Of a stretch of 64,000 bases of DNA, positions 9,811 through 18,596 are shown in pieces. The position numbers and the translations under genes are program-made. Positions within the stretch are counted from its first letter, which is position 1. The number at the start of each line of letters is the position of its first letter. The notes beneath the pieces were generated by a model. The model worked only from the letters and a program-made list of their open reading frames with translations, did not search any database and was not told the DNA's origin. The stretch is taken from positions 1 through 64,000 of the forward strand of contig NZ_JBHZSG010000008.1 in NCBI RefSeq assembly GCF_043642205.1. The letters are read 5' to 3'. The stretch is from Thalassotalea_A litorea. Lineage in GTDB: Bacteria; Pseudomonadota; Gammaproteobacteria; Enterobacterales; Alteromonadaceae.

Positions 9811-11280
9811 TTAATTATTTAGTTGTCTTTGCCGACATCGCCAAAGAACCATTACTAATAACAGCCAGAGCTGCGACAGCGCGGCACCATCATCCGTTGT
9901 CGTCGATTTGCTGGCATCAAAAGGAAATGCGTCTTGATTATCGCCGATACCATCATTGTCAGAATCTTTTGATTCAGCAGCATCGAATGGAAACGCGTCA
10001 CTGTTATCACCAACGCCATCGTTGTCACTATCTATCCATTCTAAGGGATTAAGAGGAAAAGCGTCTTCGCTGTCGATGACATTGTCATTGTCGTCATCGT
10101 TGTCGGTATTGTTTTCTACCCCATCATTATCGAAGTCGTCACCGCTGGCAGGCGGGACTTCATCATCGGGGAGATCAATATCATTGGGGTTTCCTTCAAT
10201 CAAGGTGATGATATGGTGAAACGGGGTATAGTTGTTGTTTGGATTAACATCGGTTTCATTGGAATTCGGCTGAATATCGATGATGATTTTATACAAACCG
10301 AGGGGGTAGTCATCACTAAACGGCATAACCAACCGTTTATTTATTCGCTGGCTTTCTGAGTGATTTACCGTCGGAGAAATAAAGTGTTGGGCAATCGGTT
10401 GATGCAGATCGGCGCGAAATCCCTGATTGTCATAATCATCACTGGCAAGTAGATAAAAAGACGCCATCGCATTGCTTTTAATATTACCTAAATCTAAATA
10501 AACAAAACTTATGTCTATGCTTTTTCCTTGCTTTATTTGGGTTGAGGTTGGCTTAGGTAAGGGAACATTGTAGCGACCATTGGTACTACTTTGATACAAG
10601 GTAATGGCAAGGTCGAGGCCATTTTGGTTGCTGGTATATAGATCACGCAGGCCAGCAATTTCATCGGCGACGGGTACTCGCAGGTATTGGTGGCCAACAC
10701 TTGGACCCGGGGAACTCGGCCTGAGGTTTGACGGCGCGGGTAAGTTTCCGGTTTCATGATCCAAACCGGACATATGACCTATTTCGTGGATCAGTACGGA
10801 CTGTATATTATGCCGGCGTAGATTGAGATCCTGTTGGGTAAGAATTGGATCTTTGTTTTCTGCCAGCCAACTGTAGCTGCTATTTAAACTGATATCGGCT
10901 TCCGCGAATTCACAGCTGCTTTGATAATACTCAAATTGGGTAATGCCAAGGGTATCACTATCGAGATCATCGCTAAAATACACTTTATTAATGCCATCTC
11001 CCAAGGATGAACTGCTAAAGCTGTCACTGGTGATCGCATACTGTAAATTACTGCCTATCACATTATTCCAGGATTCTAAAGCAAAGACCGCGGCCTGATG
11101 AAAGGCGCTGCCTGGTGGAAAAGATACCTCAGAAAGGCTTATGGTTGCGAGGCCGTTTGGCCAATGCAACGCGCCTTGGCCATTGTTGCAAGTATAGTAT
11201 TGACTGGCCAATGCCGATTTTTGCCACACGACTGTGAGCCCGGTTAATATGAGCAATGCGGCAAATACAATATGCTTCAT
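9811..11280 (-). CDS. secreted matrixin-like zinc metalloprotease with thrombospondin type 3 repeats
   Basis: 489-residue exported peptidase. Signal peptide with cleavage near ALA-S (about 25). The zinc site HEIGHMSGLDH at 165-175 fits the metzincin pattern HExxHxxGxxH, with Glu166 as base. The middle is beta-rich. Residues about 382-470 carry acidic DxDxDG repeats (DSDNDGVGDNSDAFP type) of the calcium-binding TSP3 class. The C-terminus has a hydrophobic helix (WLLLVMVLW) followed by a basic tail RCRQRQ, the layout of a surface-sorting tripartite signal such as GlyGly-CTERM, although the glycine pair is replaced by GA and this is therefore uncertain. It overlaps the stop of the upstream partner gene by 4 bp, so the two are translationally coupled. 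Confidence 0.85.
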   Translation of the reverse strand: MKHIVFAALLILTGLTVVWQKSALASQYYTCNNGQGALHWPNGLATISLSEVSFPPGSAFHQAAVFALESWNNVIGSNLQYAITSDSFSSSSLGDGINKVYFSDDLDSDTLGITQFEYYQSSCEFAEADISLNSSYSWLAENKDPILTQQDLNLRRHNIQSVLIHEIGHMSGLDHETGNLPAPSNLRPSSPGPSVGHQYLRVPVADEIAGLRDLYTSNQNGLDLAITLYQSSTNGRYNVPLPKPTSTQIKQGKSIDISFVYLDLGNIKSNAMASFYLLASDDYDNQGFRADLHQPIAQHFISPTVNHSESQRINKRLVMPFSDDYPLGLYKIIIDIQPNSNETDVNPNNNYTPFHHIITLIEGNPNDIDLPDDEVPPASGDDFDNDGVENNTDNDDDNDNVIDSEDAFPLNPLEWIDSDNDGVGDNSDAFPFDAAESKDSDNDGIGDNQDAFPFDASKSTTTDDGAALSQLWLLLVMVLWRCRQRQLNN

Positions 11281-11963
11281 TGCTGCTTTACCAACGCTTC
11301 AGAGGTGTTATGGCGAGGCAGGGTAAAGCTCGATGACTCTACGCTTCTTAAAGGTCTGGATGCGTTTTTTTTGGGTGTTCTGAGAATGGATTGGATAAAT
11401 TGAGCTTCTGTCATCACCGTGGTTTTAAGAGACGCTGTAGGTGGTGTTGGAGCACCGACTAAAACCACATCCGGCACACTTAATCTGTCGACACGAATGT
11501 GATCGTCCTGGATGTCGAGCACTGGGTTTAATTGATAGTCGTATACCTTACCGTTATTGATAACGAACATGCCTTGCCCCCAGCCGGAAATGGGTACCAT
11601 CCGTTCGCCATTTCCCTGTAAAAAGAGAATTAACTGTTGTGACAATTTGAAGTCCGGTGCGCCTTGAATTTTTTGAACCAAGCCGTTAACTTCACCACCA
11701 TGCGTGACCAGAGTAAACGTTGCTGACGTATATTCACCGCGGTGTAATATTAAATTGTTTAAGGTGACAAAAGTAACAATGGTGCCGTTTGCTAGTCGTC
11801 GACTCTGTATGTCTTCAACCTTACCCTGTAGTACGGCATCGGCGGCGGACGCCAGCTCGCTTAACGAACGATATTTTAAAGCGGTTGCAGCGGCTGGCAG
11901 GCTAACCAAAAGTATGCTGAGAAAAATCAGCCTGTGTAATGAGGGAATATGAATGCGCTGCAT
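11277..11963 (-). CDS. exported partner protein of the metalloprotease (unknown function)
   Basis: 228 residues with a signal peptide (hydrophobic core FLSILLVSLPAAATA). The body (ADAVLQGKVEDIQSR, VTFVTLNNLILHRGEY, then HGGEVNGLVQKIQGAPDF and QQLILFLQGNGE) resembles a family I know only from its habit of sitting beside matrixin-like peptidases: a small beta domain with a conserved GGE and a FLxxG segment. It overlaps the protease start by 4 bp (ATGA type), suggesting that the two act together, perhaps as chaperone, inhibitor or substrate-presenting partner; that is inference. The C-terminal 50 residues are polar and low in conservation signals. Confidence 0.7.
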   Translation of the reverse strand: MQRIHIPSLHRLIFLSILLVSLPAAATALKYRSLSELASAADAVLQGKVEDIQSRRLANGTIVTFVTLNNLILHRGEYTSATFTLVTHGGEVNGLVQKIQGAPDFKLSQQLILFLQGNGERMVPISGWGQGMFVINNGKVYDYQLNPVLDIQDDHIRVDRLSVPDVVLVGAPTPPTASLKTTVMTEAQFIQSILRTPKKNASRPLRSVESSSFTLPRHNTSEALVKQQ

Positions 11964-12429
11964 TGAGTCAATTCTCTTGTTTGTAAAACAAAATGCTCAG
12001 TAGCTGCACTTTAAGACGCTTTGCCAGAGTCTTGAGTTGTCCTGAATTGACTGGTGATGTGCCAGTTACGACGGGGCAGGAGACTGTCTCTAACAAAAAA
12101 GATTACTGAAATGAATATCTTCCACTGAATTAACCGAAAGCCCTTCAGATATAACGGATATTCGGGCTTGTCCTGATATCCGGTTGCCTGACCAAAACCT
12201 AGACCCTAACAGGTAAAACAGGCGACTGTTCACTTAGTTAAGCTTAGAACAACCTTCCATATTTGCTGCTCCCTAACCTGAAAAAAACGACATGTTATCG
12301 ATTTTTTTTGTTGCTGTAGGGGGAACGAACGCCGGGATATGCAAGGTTGAGGCTGAAATTATGTAGGCGGAAGGCTGCGGTTAACCCTGCAACCTAACAA
12401 CCTGCTTATTTTACAGTCGTAAAGAAGAT
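11964..12429. other. intergenic region with interleaved inverted repeats
   Basis: About 470 bp without a convincing ORF. It forms the likely 5' leader and promoter of the metalloprotease pair. At 12134-12182 two inverted repeats interleave (AAGCCC/GGGCTT and CGGATAT/ATATCCG), so the two stems would compete or make a pseudoknot. Nothing else is recognisable. Confidence 0.45.
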
Positions 12430-12669
12430 TTAACCGTCTTTCAGGCGTGCATAGAGGACGTCCTTTAGAGCAGCTCGATGTTTTTTCATCTCATTAAAGT
12501 GCTCGTCGTCGGTAGGAACATTGTTTTTCTCCAGCGTACGAATTTCCTTATCCAGCTGGTGATATTCATCGCTTTGGGTTTTAAACGACTCATCGGTGGT
12601 TTTTAAGGTTTGTATCTTGTCTGCATATTCAGGGAAATCAATATCAAGAGCATGATTTTCAATGGGCAT
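12430..12669 (-). CDS. YdcH/DUF465 family small protein
   Basis: 79-residue, highly charged, helical protein. The layout (N-terminal FPEYADKIQTLKTTDESFK, central EYHQLDKEIRTLEKN, C-terminal HRAALKDVLYARLKDG) matches the YdcH/DUF465 family, in which LK..L...L kinds of helices form an antiparallel hairpin. Length fits the family. The cellular role is unknown. It stands alone on the minus strand with about 200 bp to the divergent DUF3313 gene. Confidence 0.85.
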   Translation of the reverse strand: MPIENHALDIDFPEYADKIQTLKTTDESFKTQSDEYHQLDKEIRTLEKNNVPTDDEHFNEMKKHRAALKDVLYARLKDG

Positions 12670-12868
12670 AATTAACCTTCGCTAGTTGAACTGTATGTAA
12701 ATTGGGTGGTTTGTTGTGGTAAAACTGTTAAGAAAGTATAGGCAACAAATTTAACTCCACGAAAGTCAAAGCTTAAATTCTCGGTCGACTGATCACTGCA
12801 TTTATCCGAGTGGTAGCTGTTTTGGTATATGCTTAATTTAAATCCACTTTTCTTTTTGGAGAAAATTG

Positions 12869-13666
12869 ATGTTAAAAATCAGTTCGTTAATTGATAATTT
12901 AATACGCATGTTATCGCCCACTGCAATGGGAGCTGTAAAGATTGCCAGGTCTGGCTTGAAGTACGTTAATCTCAGTTGTATCACCATTTTATCGTTCGTG
13001 CTGTTTTCCTGCGCCTCAGAACCGCCTTCATTGCAAACTGGCCCGGACAAAGAGGTCAATAAAGCAGGCCTTACCCGGGTTGATAACTCACCGATGGATT
13101 TGTCTTACGTCAGAGAAGACGTAGATTGGCGAAAATATCATAAACTGATGTTTGCACAGGTAAATGTGAATAATGATCATCCCGAAGGTTATCGCGCGCC
13201 ACGCATCGACCCGAAGAGCGATGGACCAAACGCAACCTATGACCTTGATGAACAAACGTTACGGAAAATGGGCGAAGAGTTTTTAACGGTGGCGAGCACT
13301 GTCTTCGATGAAGATCAACCTTTTGAGATCGTGACTACGGCCGATGCCAATACCTTGGTGGTTGAAGTTATGATCACCGATATTCGTCTGACCGCACCGG
13401 TCGAATCGTCTCGACGCAGTTATAACTCAATCGGTGGCACTACGTATACGGAATCATCGGGCAGTTTGGTGATCGCTGCAGGCCTGAAAGATGGCGAAAA
13501 CGGACAAATTTTAGCTCAGGCACTTGATCGGGGAGCGGCCATCGATCAATGGAAACAAAATACCAAAGTATTTAACTGGGGTGACATGCGCACCATTTAC
13601 CGTAACTGGTTAACGACATTCAAAAGCAGTTTGATCCGCGCGTCCGCAAACGAAAAACAGCCATAA
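12869..13666 (+). CDS. DUF3313 family lipoprotein
   Basis: 265 residues. ATG at 12869 is chosen because TTGGAGAAAA lies just upstream; an in-frame TTG at 12866 is less likely. A hydrophobic helix ends in the lipobox LFSC (cysteine near residue 49), which would make it a lipoprotein with an unusually long n-region, so an internal ATG (MLSPT or MGAVK) could be the real start. The mature part (DWRKYHKLMFAQVNV; LVVEVMITDIRL; RNWLTTFKSSL) fits DUF3313, a family of outer-membrane-associated lipoproteins of unknown role. Transcribed alone. Confidence 0.75.
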   Translation: MLKISSLIDNLIRMLSPTAMGAVKIARSGLKYVNLSCITILSFVLFSCASEPPSLQTGPDKEVNKAGLTRVDNSPMDLSYVREDVDWRKYHKLMFAQVNVNNDHPEGYRAPRIDPKSDGPNATYDLDEQTLRKMGEEFLTVASTVFDEDQPFEIVTTADANTLVVEVMITDIRLTAPVESSRRSYNSIGGTTYTESSGSLVIAAGLKDGENGQILAQALDRGAAIDQWKQNTKVFNWGDMRTIYRNWLTTFKSSLIRASANEKQP

Positions 13667-13881
13667 ACGTGAGCTCTAATTATTGGTAAGTACATAATTA
13701 CTTGAACAGATTTTTAATCCTATCACATGGTTATATCCACTTTTCACAAAACGGGTTTGGCCATTAATTCGGCAATGTTATCGATAGAATGAGTTTGTAT
13801 CTATTCACTTACCGTCGTCATATTCATGGTTTAAGTTAGGGTAACGCACTGGAAGCGGCATTTTATAAACATTTAAAATTA

Positions 13882-15330
13882 ATGGGCCATATTATGACTG
13901 GGTCGTCGAAATCAAAAGTATCAGCAAACGCAGATAAACCTATCAAACCTGATTCACGGAAGTATAAAATTTGGGGGAAACAAACCCAGCTTTCTCTGCA
14001 ATATTTTGCTATCGGCCAACATACGTTTCCCACCAGTTTTATTGACGCTTTGGTTTCCATTAAGCGTGCATGTGCGCAGATTAACCACAGTCGAAAACGA
14101 TTAACAGATCAACAATTAGAGGCTATTTTACACGCTTGTGATGACGTGACTGGTGGGCAGTATTACGATCAGTTTCCATTGCGGATTTGGCAAACAGGAT
14201 CCGGTACCCAAACCAACATGAATGTTAATGAGGTTATTGCATCTTTGGCAAATAGCGTCATCCAACAAGAGATAAAAGGCAAAAGCGAAAAAAGCGATGT
14301 TTACCTACACCCCAATGATCATATTAATATGTCGCAATCGTCGAACGATGTTTTTCCAACGGCGATGCATATCGTTGTTGCGCAAAAAACGGTGCAAATG
14401 TTGATACCGTCAATCGAAACATTAGAGCATCAGTTGCGTAAAAAACAAACAGAGTTTGCAAGTGTCACTACGGTGGGGCGCACGCATTTAATGGATGCGT
14501 TACCCATCAATTCTGGGGCATTGTTATCGGCTCATCACAGTCAGGTAGCAGCCGCCAAAAACTCGCTCACAACGAGTTTGAATCCAGTATACCAGTTAGC
14601 ACTTGGGGGAACCGCGGTCGGTTCAGGTGCCAATGCGCCAGAGCGTTTCGGGCAGCAAGCGGTTGCATTACTGGCAAAGCGATATAAGTTACCATTTGTG
14701 CAGCACAAAAATTTATATGCAGCAGTCTCTGGTGAGGAGGCTTTATTAGGTTTGAGCAGTTCGCTTAAACAACTGGCTGCTATTTTATTTAAAGTCGCGA
14801 ATGATTTCAGGCTGCTAGGAAGTGGCCCCCGCTGTGGGCTGAATGAATGGAATTTGCCAGCTAATGAGCCCGGTAGCTCAATAATGCCAGGCAAGGTAAA
14901 TCCTACTCAATGTGAAGCGTTATCTATGGTGTGTCTGCAGGTTTTCGGTAATGACTTAACGGTATCAATGGCCGCATCAAACGGCCAGCTCCAACTTAAT
15001 ACATACCGCCCGGTAATTGTTCATAATATTTTAGAAAGTATTGAGTTGCTCACTGACGCGATGAATTCATTTTCAAAAAATGCCATTAGGTGTTTAAAGC
15101 TTAATCGGATGCAGGTCGAACTCAATATGCGTAATAATTTGTCTGTCATTACTCTACTGGTCCCCAAGATAGGTTATGACGTGGCCACTAATATTGTTCA
15201 ACATGCGGAAAAGGAAAATATAACGTTAACAAAGGCAGCAGAGGCTCTTGGACTTTTTAGTCGTGCTGAATTCGAGCAATTAATGGCTGAACATGTGACA
15301 AACAACCCGAACAATCAAACAACCGAATAG
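13882..15330 (+). CDS. class II fumarate hydratase, divergent FumC-type
   Basis: Interconverts fumarate and malate in the family. 482 residues, slightly longer than standard FumC (about 460) because of an N-terminal extension. Family landmarks: WGKQTQLSL at 31-39, GSGTQTNMNVNEV near 106-118, GRTHLMDALP with His202 as the general-base position, and the signature GSSIMPGKVNP at 331-341. The central segment (NSGALLSAHHSQ, SGEEALLGLSSS) departs from the usual FumC sequence, so it may be a paralogue or have shifted specificity. Start: ATG 13882 or 13894; neither has a strong ribosome-binding site. It sits alone, convergent with the tmRNA gene. Confidence 0.8.
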   Translation: MGHIMTGSSKSKVSANADKPIKPDSRKYKIWGKQTQLSLQYFAIGQHTFPTSFIDALVSIKRACAQINHSRKRLTDQQLEAILHACDDVTGGQYYDQFPLRIWQTGSGTQTNMNVNEVIASLANSVIQQEIKGKSEKSDVYLHPNDHINMSQSSNDVFPTAMHIVVAQKTVQMLIPSIETLEHQLRKKQTEFASVTTVGRTHLMDALPINSGALLSAHHSQVAAAKNSLTTSLNPVYQLALGGTAVGSGANAPERFGQQAVALLAKRYKLPFVQHKNLYAAVSGEEALLGLSSSLKQLAAILFKVANDFRLLGSGPRCGLNEWNLPANEPGSSIMPGKVNPTQCEALSMVCLQVFGNDLTVSMAASNGQLQLNTYRPVIVHNILESIELLTDAMNSFSKNAIRCLKLNRMQVELNMRNNLSVITLLVPKIGYDVATNIVQHAEKENITLTKAAEALGLFSRAEFEQLMAEHVTNNPNNQTTE

Positions 15331-15450
15331 CCTCGACTTTGCTGGAGAATTGGAGCAATTGCTATTCCTTTCCTTCAATAGCAAGAACATTAGAAATGAC
15401 GGGGTGGGACAATCTCTTGTGGAATTTTAAAACAGGCGCTTCTCGGAAAC

Positions 15451-15478
15451 AAAAAAAAGCCCCAATTAAGGGGCTTTC
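15451..15478 (-). terminator. rho-independent terminator of tmRNA gene
   Basis: AGCCCC-AATTA-GGGGCT stem; on the minus strand it is followed by a run of eight T residues. It lies 12-40 bp beyond the 3' CCA end of the tmRNA. Confidence 0.85.
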
Positions 15479-15489
15479 ATTTGATGATT

Positions 15490-15840
15490 TGGTGGAGCCG
15501 GCGGGAGTTGAACCCGCGTCCAAAAAACCTACATCCTCGGTCCTACATGCTTAGTCGCTCTTTTGTTTAACCAGTCAGTCGCCGAGCGACAGGCTACTTT
15601 CTGGTGAGTCTGATACTGTTTCGCGGTTCACCGTCAGACACAGTTCCCTCGCTAACCCATTTAGTATGACCATCGCATCACAAGCCAATAGGTGAGGCTA
15701 TGTGAGGATGGCTAGCATTAAGCTGCTAGTGCGAACGTTTCGTCGTTTGCAACTATAGTTTTGCGGCTTTTTACCAGGCCAACCGCCCCTGGGCATGCAC
15801 CTTGGGTTTCGTGAATCTTGTCGAATCCTGAATCGGCCCC
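15490..15840 (-). ncRNA. ssrA: transfer-messenger RNA (tmRNA, 10Sa RNA)
   Basis: One-piece tmRNA of about 351 nt on the minus strand. The 5' end (GGGGCCGATTCAGGATTCGAC) and the 3' tRNA-like end (GGGTTCAACTCCCGCC ... GCTCCACCA, with T-loop and CCA encoded) pair as the tRNA-Ala-like acceptor stem. The tag reading frame on the minus strand at 15718-15750 reads ANDETFALAA then TAA; with the alanine carried by tmRNA the tag becomes AANDETFALAA. It rescues stalled ribosomes together with SmpB, whose gene lies less than 1 kb away with a hotdog gene between. Confidence 0.97.
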
Positions 15841-16156
15841 AAAGTAAACTCGATTAATTAGAAACAAAAACAACCATTAAGTTCCCTAACCGAACTGCTA
15901 TTGTAGCTGTTCTTGGTTCGGTAAACAACGTGAGAAAATTTTCGACAACAACTGTCTGTAAAACAACCAGGTTTATCACTAACCTTGTATATACCATATC
16001 ATTCATCGTATTATTGGTTTTGGTGGTCGTACCAGATGCGGCAAATGACTTTTGATGACGATATAACTGTCGATGGCAATAGTACTATCGATGACGATAA
16101 AGCTATCGATAAAAGATAATAGACAATAGACAATAGATAAGCGTAAAGGGTGTTAG
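15841..16156. other. intergenic region between tmRNA and hotdog gene
   Basis: Holds the tmRNA promoter (minus strand; no clear -35/-10 can be defended). Positions about 16050-16140 are low-complexity, with repeated (C)GATGACGATAA, CTATCGAT and ATAGACAAT units upstream of the next gene. No ORF. Confidence 0.5.
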
Positions 16157-16630
16157 ATGGCACAGCCTCCTAAAGTATTAGATGTTTATAACAAGTGGAC
16201 CAAGCTCGCGTTTGGTAAGCGACTGTTTTCCTGGTTTTTTGCCCAATGGGCACCTTACTTCAAAACCATTAAACCTTTAGTGCTCGACCTTGAACCGGGT
16301 AAGTGCGAAGTGCTTATTAAGAAAAAGAAAGCGGTACAGAATCATATTGGTACGGTCCATGTTATTGCCATCTGTAATGGTCTGGAAATGGCGATGGGGG
16401 CTTGTGCAGAAGCGACGATTCCAAATCATTTACGCTGGATCCCTAAAGGCATGAGCTTAGACTATACCGCTAAAGCAGGTAGTGATATTCGTTGTGTAGC
16501 GGACTGTCGGGCGAAGGACTGGCAAGAAGGGGATTTTCTAATGCCGGTTACTGCATACGATGAAAATGATGTGGTTGTTGTAAAAGGTCACATCAAACTT
16601 TGGGTAAGCTTAAAACCTGCGAAAAAATAA
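16157..16630 (+). CDS. DUF4442 / hotdog-fold thioesterase-like protein
   Basis: 157 residues. The family has a hotdog fold and is annotated as YiiD-C-like or DUF4442, thioesterase-related, with unknown substrate. Support: the helix HVIAICNGLEMAMGACAEA (about 68-86), corresponding to the central hotdog helix, then strands WIPKGMSLDYTAKA and GDFLMPVTAYDENDVVVVKGHIKLWVSL. AAGGGTG upstream of the ATG is an adequate ribosome-binding site. Convergent with smpB; the two share a terminator. Confidence 0.85.
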   Translation: MAQPPKVLDVYNKWTKLAFGKRLFSWFFAQWAPYFKTIKPLVLDLEPGKCEVLIKKKKAVQNHIGTVHVIAICNGLEMAMGACAEATIPNHLRWIPKGMSLDYTAKAGSDIRCVADCRAKDWQEGDFLMPVTAYDENDVVVVKGHIKLWVSLKPAKK

Positions 16631-16663
16631 GCCGGCGTGTTGAAATGCTTCACCACGAATATT

Positions 16664-16694
16664 AAAAAAGCTCCAGCGCATGTGGAGCTTTTTT
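16664..16694. terminator. bidirectional terminator between hotdog gene and smpB
   Basis: AAAAAAGCTCCA-GCGCATG-TGGAGCTTTTTT: symmetrical hairpin with T-runs on both strands, placed between two convergent genes. Confidence 0.9.
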
Positions 16695-16717
16695 GTTTGT
16701 CGACACCGCGTAAAGGG

Positions 16718-17200
16718 TTACTGAGTACTCTTTTTCATCAGTCGACCTTGATCGACTTTCCACTCTCGTTCTTTGATATCCGCGCGTTTATCGTGGGTCT
16801 TTTTACCTTTACCTAGGTAAAATTCCAGTTTAACCCAGCACTTCTTCCAGTACATAGCGGTGGCGATCAATGAATAGCCATCTCGTTCGACACTTCCGGA
16901 AAGACGGTCGAGTTCACGACGATTTAATAATAATCGGCGGCTGCGTGTCGGATCACAGACAACATGACTTGAGGCGGCATTTAAAGGCAGTATTTCGCTG
17001 CCGACCAAAAATGCTTCGCCATCTTTCATCATCACGTAGCAGTCAGAGATATTAACTTTACCGCTACGGATACTTTTGATTTCCCAGCCTTGTAGGCTCA
17101 TACCTGCTTCAAATTTGTCGGTAAGGGTATAGTTGTGCCTTGCCTTTTTATTCAAAGCTATCGTATTACTGTTTGCTTGTTTCGATTTTTTCTTTGCCAT
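16718..17200 (-). CDS. smpB: SsrA-binding protein SmpB
   Basis: 160-residue OB-fold RNA-binding protein that delivers tmRNA to stalled ribosomes. Characteristic segments: NKKARHNY near the N-terminus, FEAGMSLQGWEIKSIRSGKVNISDCYV-type core (split here at residues about 30-56), LLLNRRELDRL, and the C-terminal tail with DKRADIKEREW that enters the mRNA channel. Length is standard. Together with the ssrA gene nearby it makes a complete trans-translation unit. It is divergent from ratA. Confidence 0.97.
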   Translation of the reverse strand: MAKKKSKQANSNTIALNKKARHNYTLTDKFEAGMSLQGWEIKSIRSGKVNISDCYVMMKDGEAFLVGSEILPLNAASSHVVCDPTRSRRLLLNRRELDRLSGSVERDGYSLIATAMYWKKCWVKLEFYLGKGKKTHDKRADIKEREWKVDQGRLMKKSTQ

Positions 17201-17361
17201 AATGGCGAATATTATACGTAAAGAACGGCTGAATGGTACAGGTATTCTGGCTTTTCATTGTAAATTTACATTATCCTGCCCCGGTTGATGCATTGAGATG
17301 ATTTTTAATGAGGTTTTAGAAAGGCTTTGTTATCATAGCGCAATATTTTTTAGGGGGTTGA

Positions 17362-17790
17362 ATGCCTGCAATTAATCGAAGTGCGCTGGTTATGCACAGC
17401 GCTGCGGATATGTTTAATCTGATTAATGATATTCCGTCCTATCCTCATTTTTTACCTGGCTGCAAAGATGCAAAAATTGTTTCCCAGGAATCTGATTTGA
17501 TGACCGCCTCCGTTTTGGTCTCTAAGGCAGGGGTGGAAAAATGGTTTACGACCAGAAACCAACTTGTTGAAAACGAACGTATCAGCATGAGTTTGCTTGA
17601 TGGGCCTTTTAAGCGGTTAACCGGTGAGTGGCTGATAACGCCATTGAGTGACAGTGCTTGTAAGGTTTCTTTACAGTTAGAATATGAATTTTCCAGTAAA
17701 TTAATCGAGCTTGCCATTGGCAAAGCATTCAATACCTTAACCAATAATATGGTTAATGCGTTTACGCAACGGGCGAAAGAGGTTTATTAA
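17362..17790 (+). CDS. ratA: RatA/COQ10 family START-domain protein
   Basis: 142 residues. Polyketide-cyclase/START fold of the RatA (YfjG) / Coq10 family, variously linked to ubiquinone binding and to inhibition of 70S ribosome association in E. coli. Seen: N-terminal RSALVMHSAADMFNLINDI with the typical P-FLPGC loop (YPHFLPGCKDA), FTTRNQL, and C-terminal helix MVNAFTQRAKEVY. AGGGGG precedes the ATG. It is followed after 5 bp by rnfH, the conserved ratA-rnfH pair next to smpB in many gammaproteobacteria. Confidence 0.92.
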   Translation: MPAINRSALVMHSAADMFNLINDIPSYPHFLPGCKDAKIVSQESDLMTASVLVSKAGVEKWFTTRNQLVENERISMSLLDGPFKRLTGEWLITPLSDSACKVSLQLEYEFSSKLIELAIGKAFNTLTNNMVNAFTQRAKEVY

Positions 17791-17795
17791 TAACG

Positions 17796-18146
17796 ATGAG
17801 TGCCGAACAATTATTGGTCGAAGTGGTTTATGCGTTGCCGCACAAACAAACGTTGTTATCTCTTCATGTTGAAGAAAACTCGACGTTGGAGCAGGCCATA
17901 GTCGCGTCTGGAGTGTTGCAGCTATATCCTGAAATTGAATTGAAAAAAAATAAAGTTGGGGTTTGGAACAAAGCGGCAAAATTAACCGATAGGTTAGAGG
18001 ATGGTGATCGTATTGAAATCTATCGGCCGTTGATCGCAGATCCTAAAGAAGTGAGAAAACGTCGGGCAGAGAAAGCCAAGCAAGAAGGGCGTGCCGATAA
18101 AGTAACGGGTGGCAGGGTCAACCCGCTACGTGGAAAGAACGCATAA
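17796..18146 (+). CDS. rnfH: RnfH family ubiquitin-like protein
   Basis: 116 residues with a beta-grasp (ubiquitin-like) fold of the RnfH/RatB family. The motif VGVWNKAAKLTDRLEDGDRIEIYRPL (about 53-77, family hallmark) is present, followed by a basic tail rich in Arg/Lys (RKRRAEKAK, NPLRGKNA). It lies 5 bp after ratA and is therefore probably cotranscribed. Function unknown beyond the association with Rnf or ratA loci. Confidence 0.93.
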   Translation: MSAEQLLVEVVYALPHKQTLLSLHVEENSTLEQAIVASGVLQLYPEIELKKNKVGVWNKAAKLTDRLEDGDRIEIYRPLIADPKEVRKRRAEKAKQEGRADKVTGGRVNPLRGKNA

Positions 18147-18209
18147 CGTCAATCTAACGTCGTCCTAGAGCTCTTTGTCTGGGGGATAAAACAGTGTTAA
18201 AGCCTGCTG

Positions 18210-18596
18210 CTAAAAGGAAAATAATTTGGCCAGTTTTGAAGGCTGACATTGTTCAGAGTCCTCATCATGCGAACTCTGGCTGAACGTTTCCCCAACCAAC
18301 GCAAAGAAATACTGGACTCTGTCTTGAGCTTTCATTGCCGTTTCGAAAAAGCTATTTTCGCGACTCACTTTATTACTGACTAATCGGTAACTCGGCGCTT
18401 CGATTAATTGCGCAAGTGGCTTGTTGATCAGAGCGTCATATGCAGTGAAATGGCTGCCGGCGACCGTAGTAATATTGGCGTGCATATCTTTAGTGAAGTG
18501 TACTTTGCTGTCCTCGATAGCGACAACCGATGTTGAGACGAAAAACGTTAGCAAGGATGCTAAAGCTAACGAAATTGCATTTTGTGTCCTTTTCAT
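18210..18596 (-). CDS. hypothetical exported protein
   Basis: 128 residues with a clear signal peptide (SLALASLLTFFVSTSVVA, cleavage after VVA near 27). The rest is polar, with one cysteine near the C-terminus and no motif that I recognise. It is convergent with rnfH and precedes a 530-bp non-coding stretch. Confidence 0.6.
   Translation of the reverse strand: MKRTQNAISLALASLLTFFVSTSVVAIEDSKVHFTKDMHANITTVAGSHFTAYDALINKPLAQLIEAPSYRLVSNKVSRENSFFETAMKAQDRVQYFFALVGETFSQSSHDEDSEQCQPSKLAKLFSF

Noticed and set aside
11964..12429. Cyclic-di-GMP riboswitch
   Set aside because: Looked for the conserved GEMM core near the protease-pair leader; the conserved bases are not there.
15331..15489. Genomic island at the tmRNA 3' end
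   Set aside because: tmRNA genes are frequent integration sites, but no integrase, direct repeat or foreign gene is visible here.
15339..15554. ORF of 71 codons ending in VEPAGVEPASKKPTSSVLHA
   Set aside because: It runs over the 3' end of the tmRNA gene on the opposite strand; this is a well-known false ORF.
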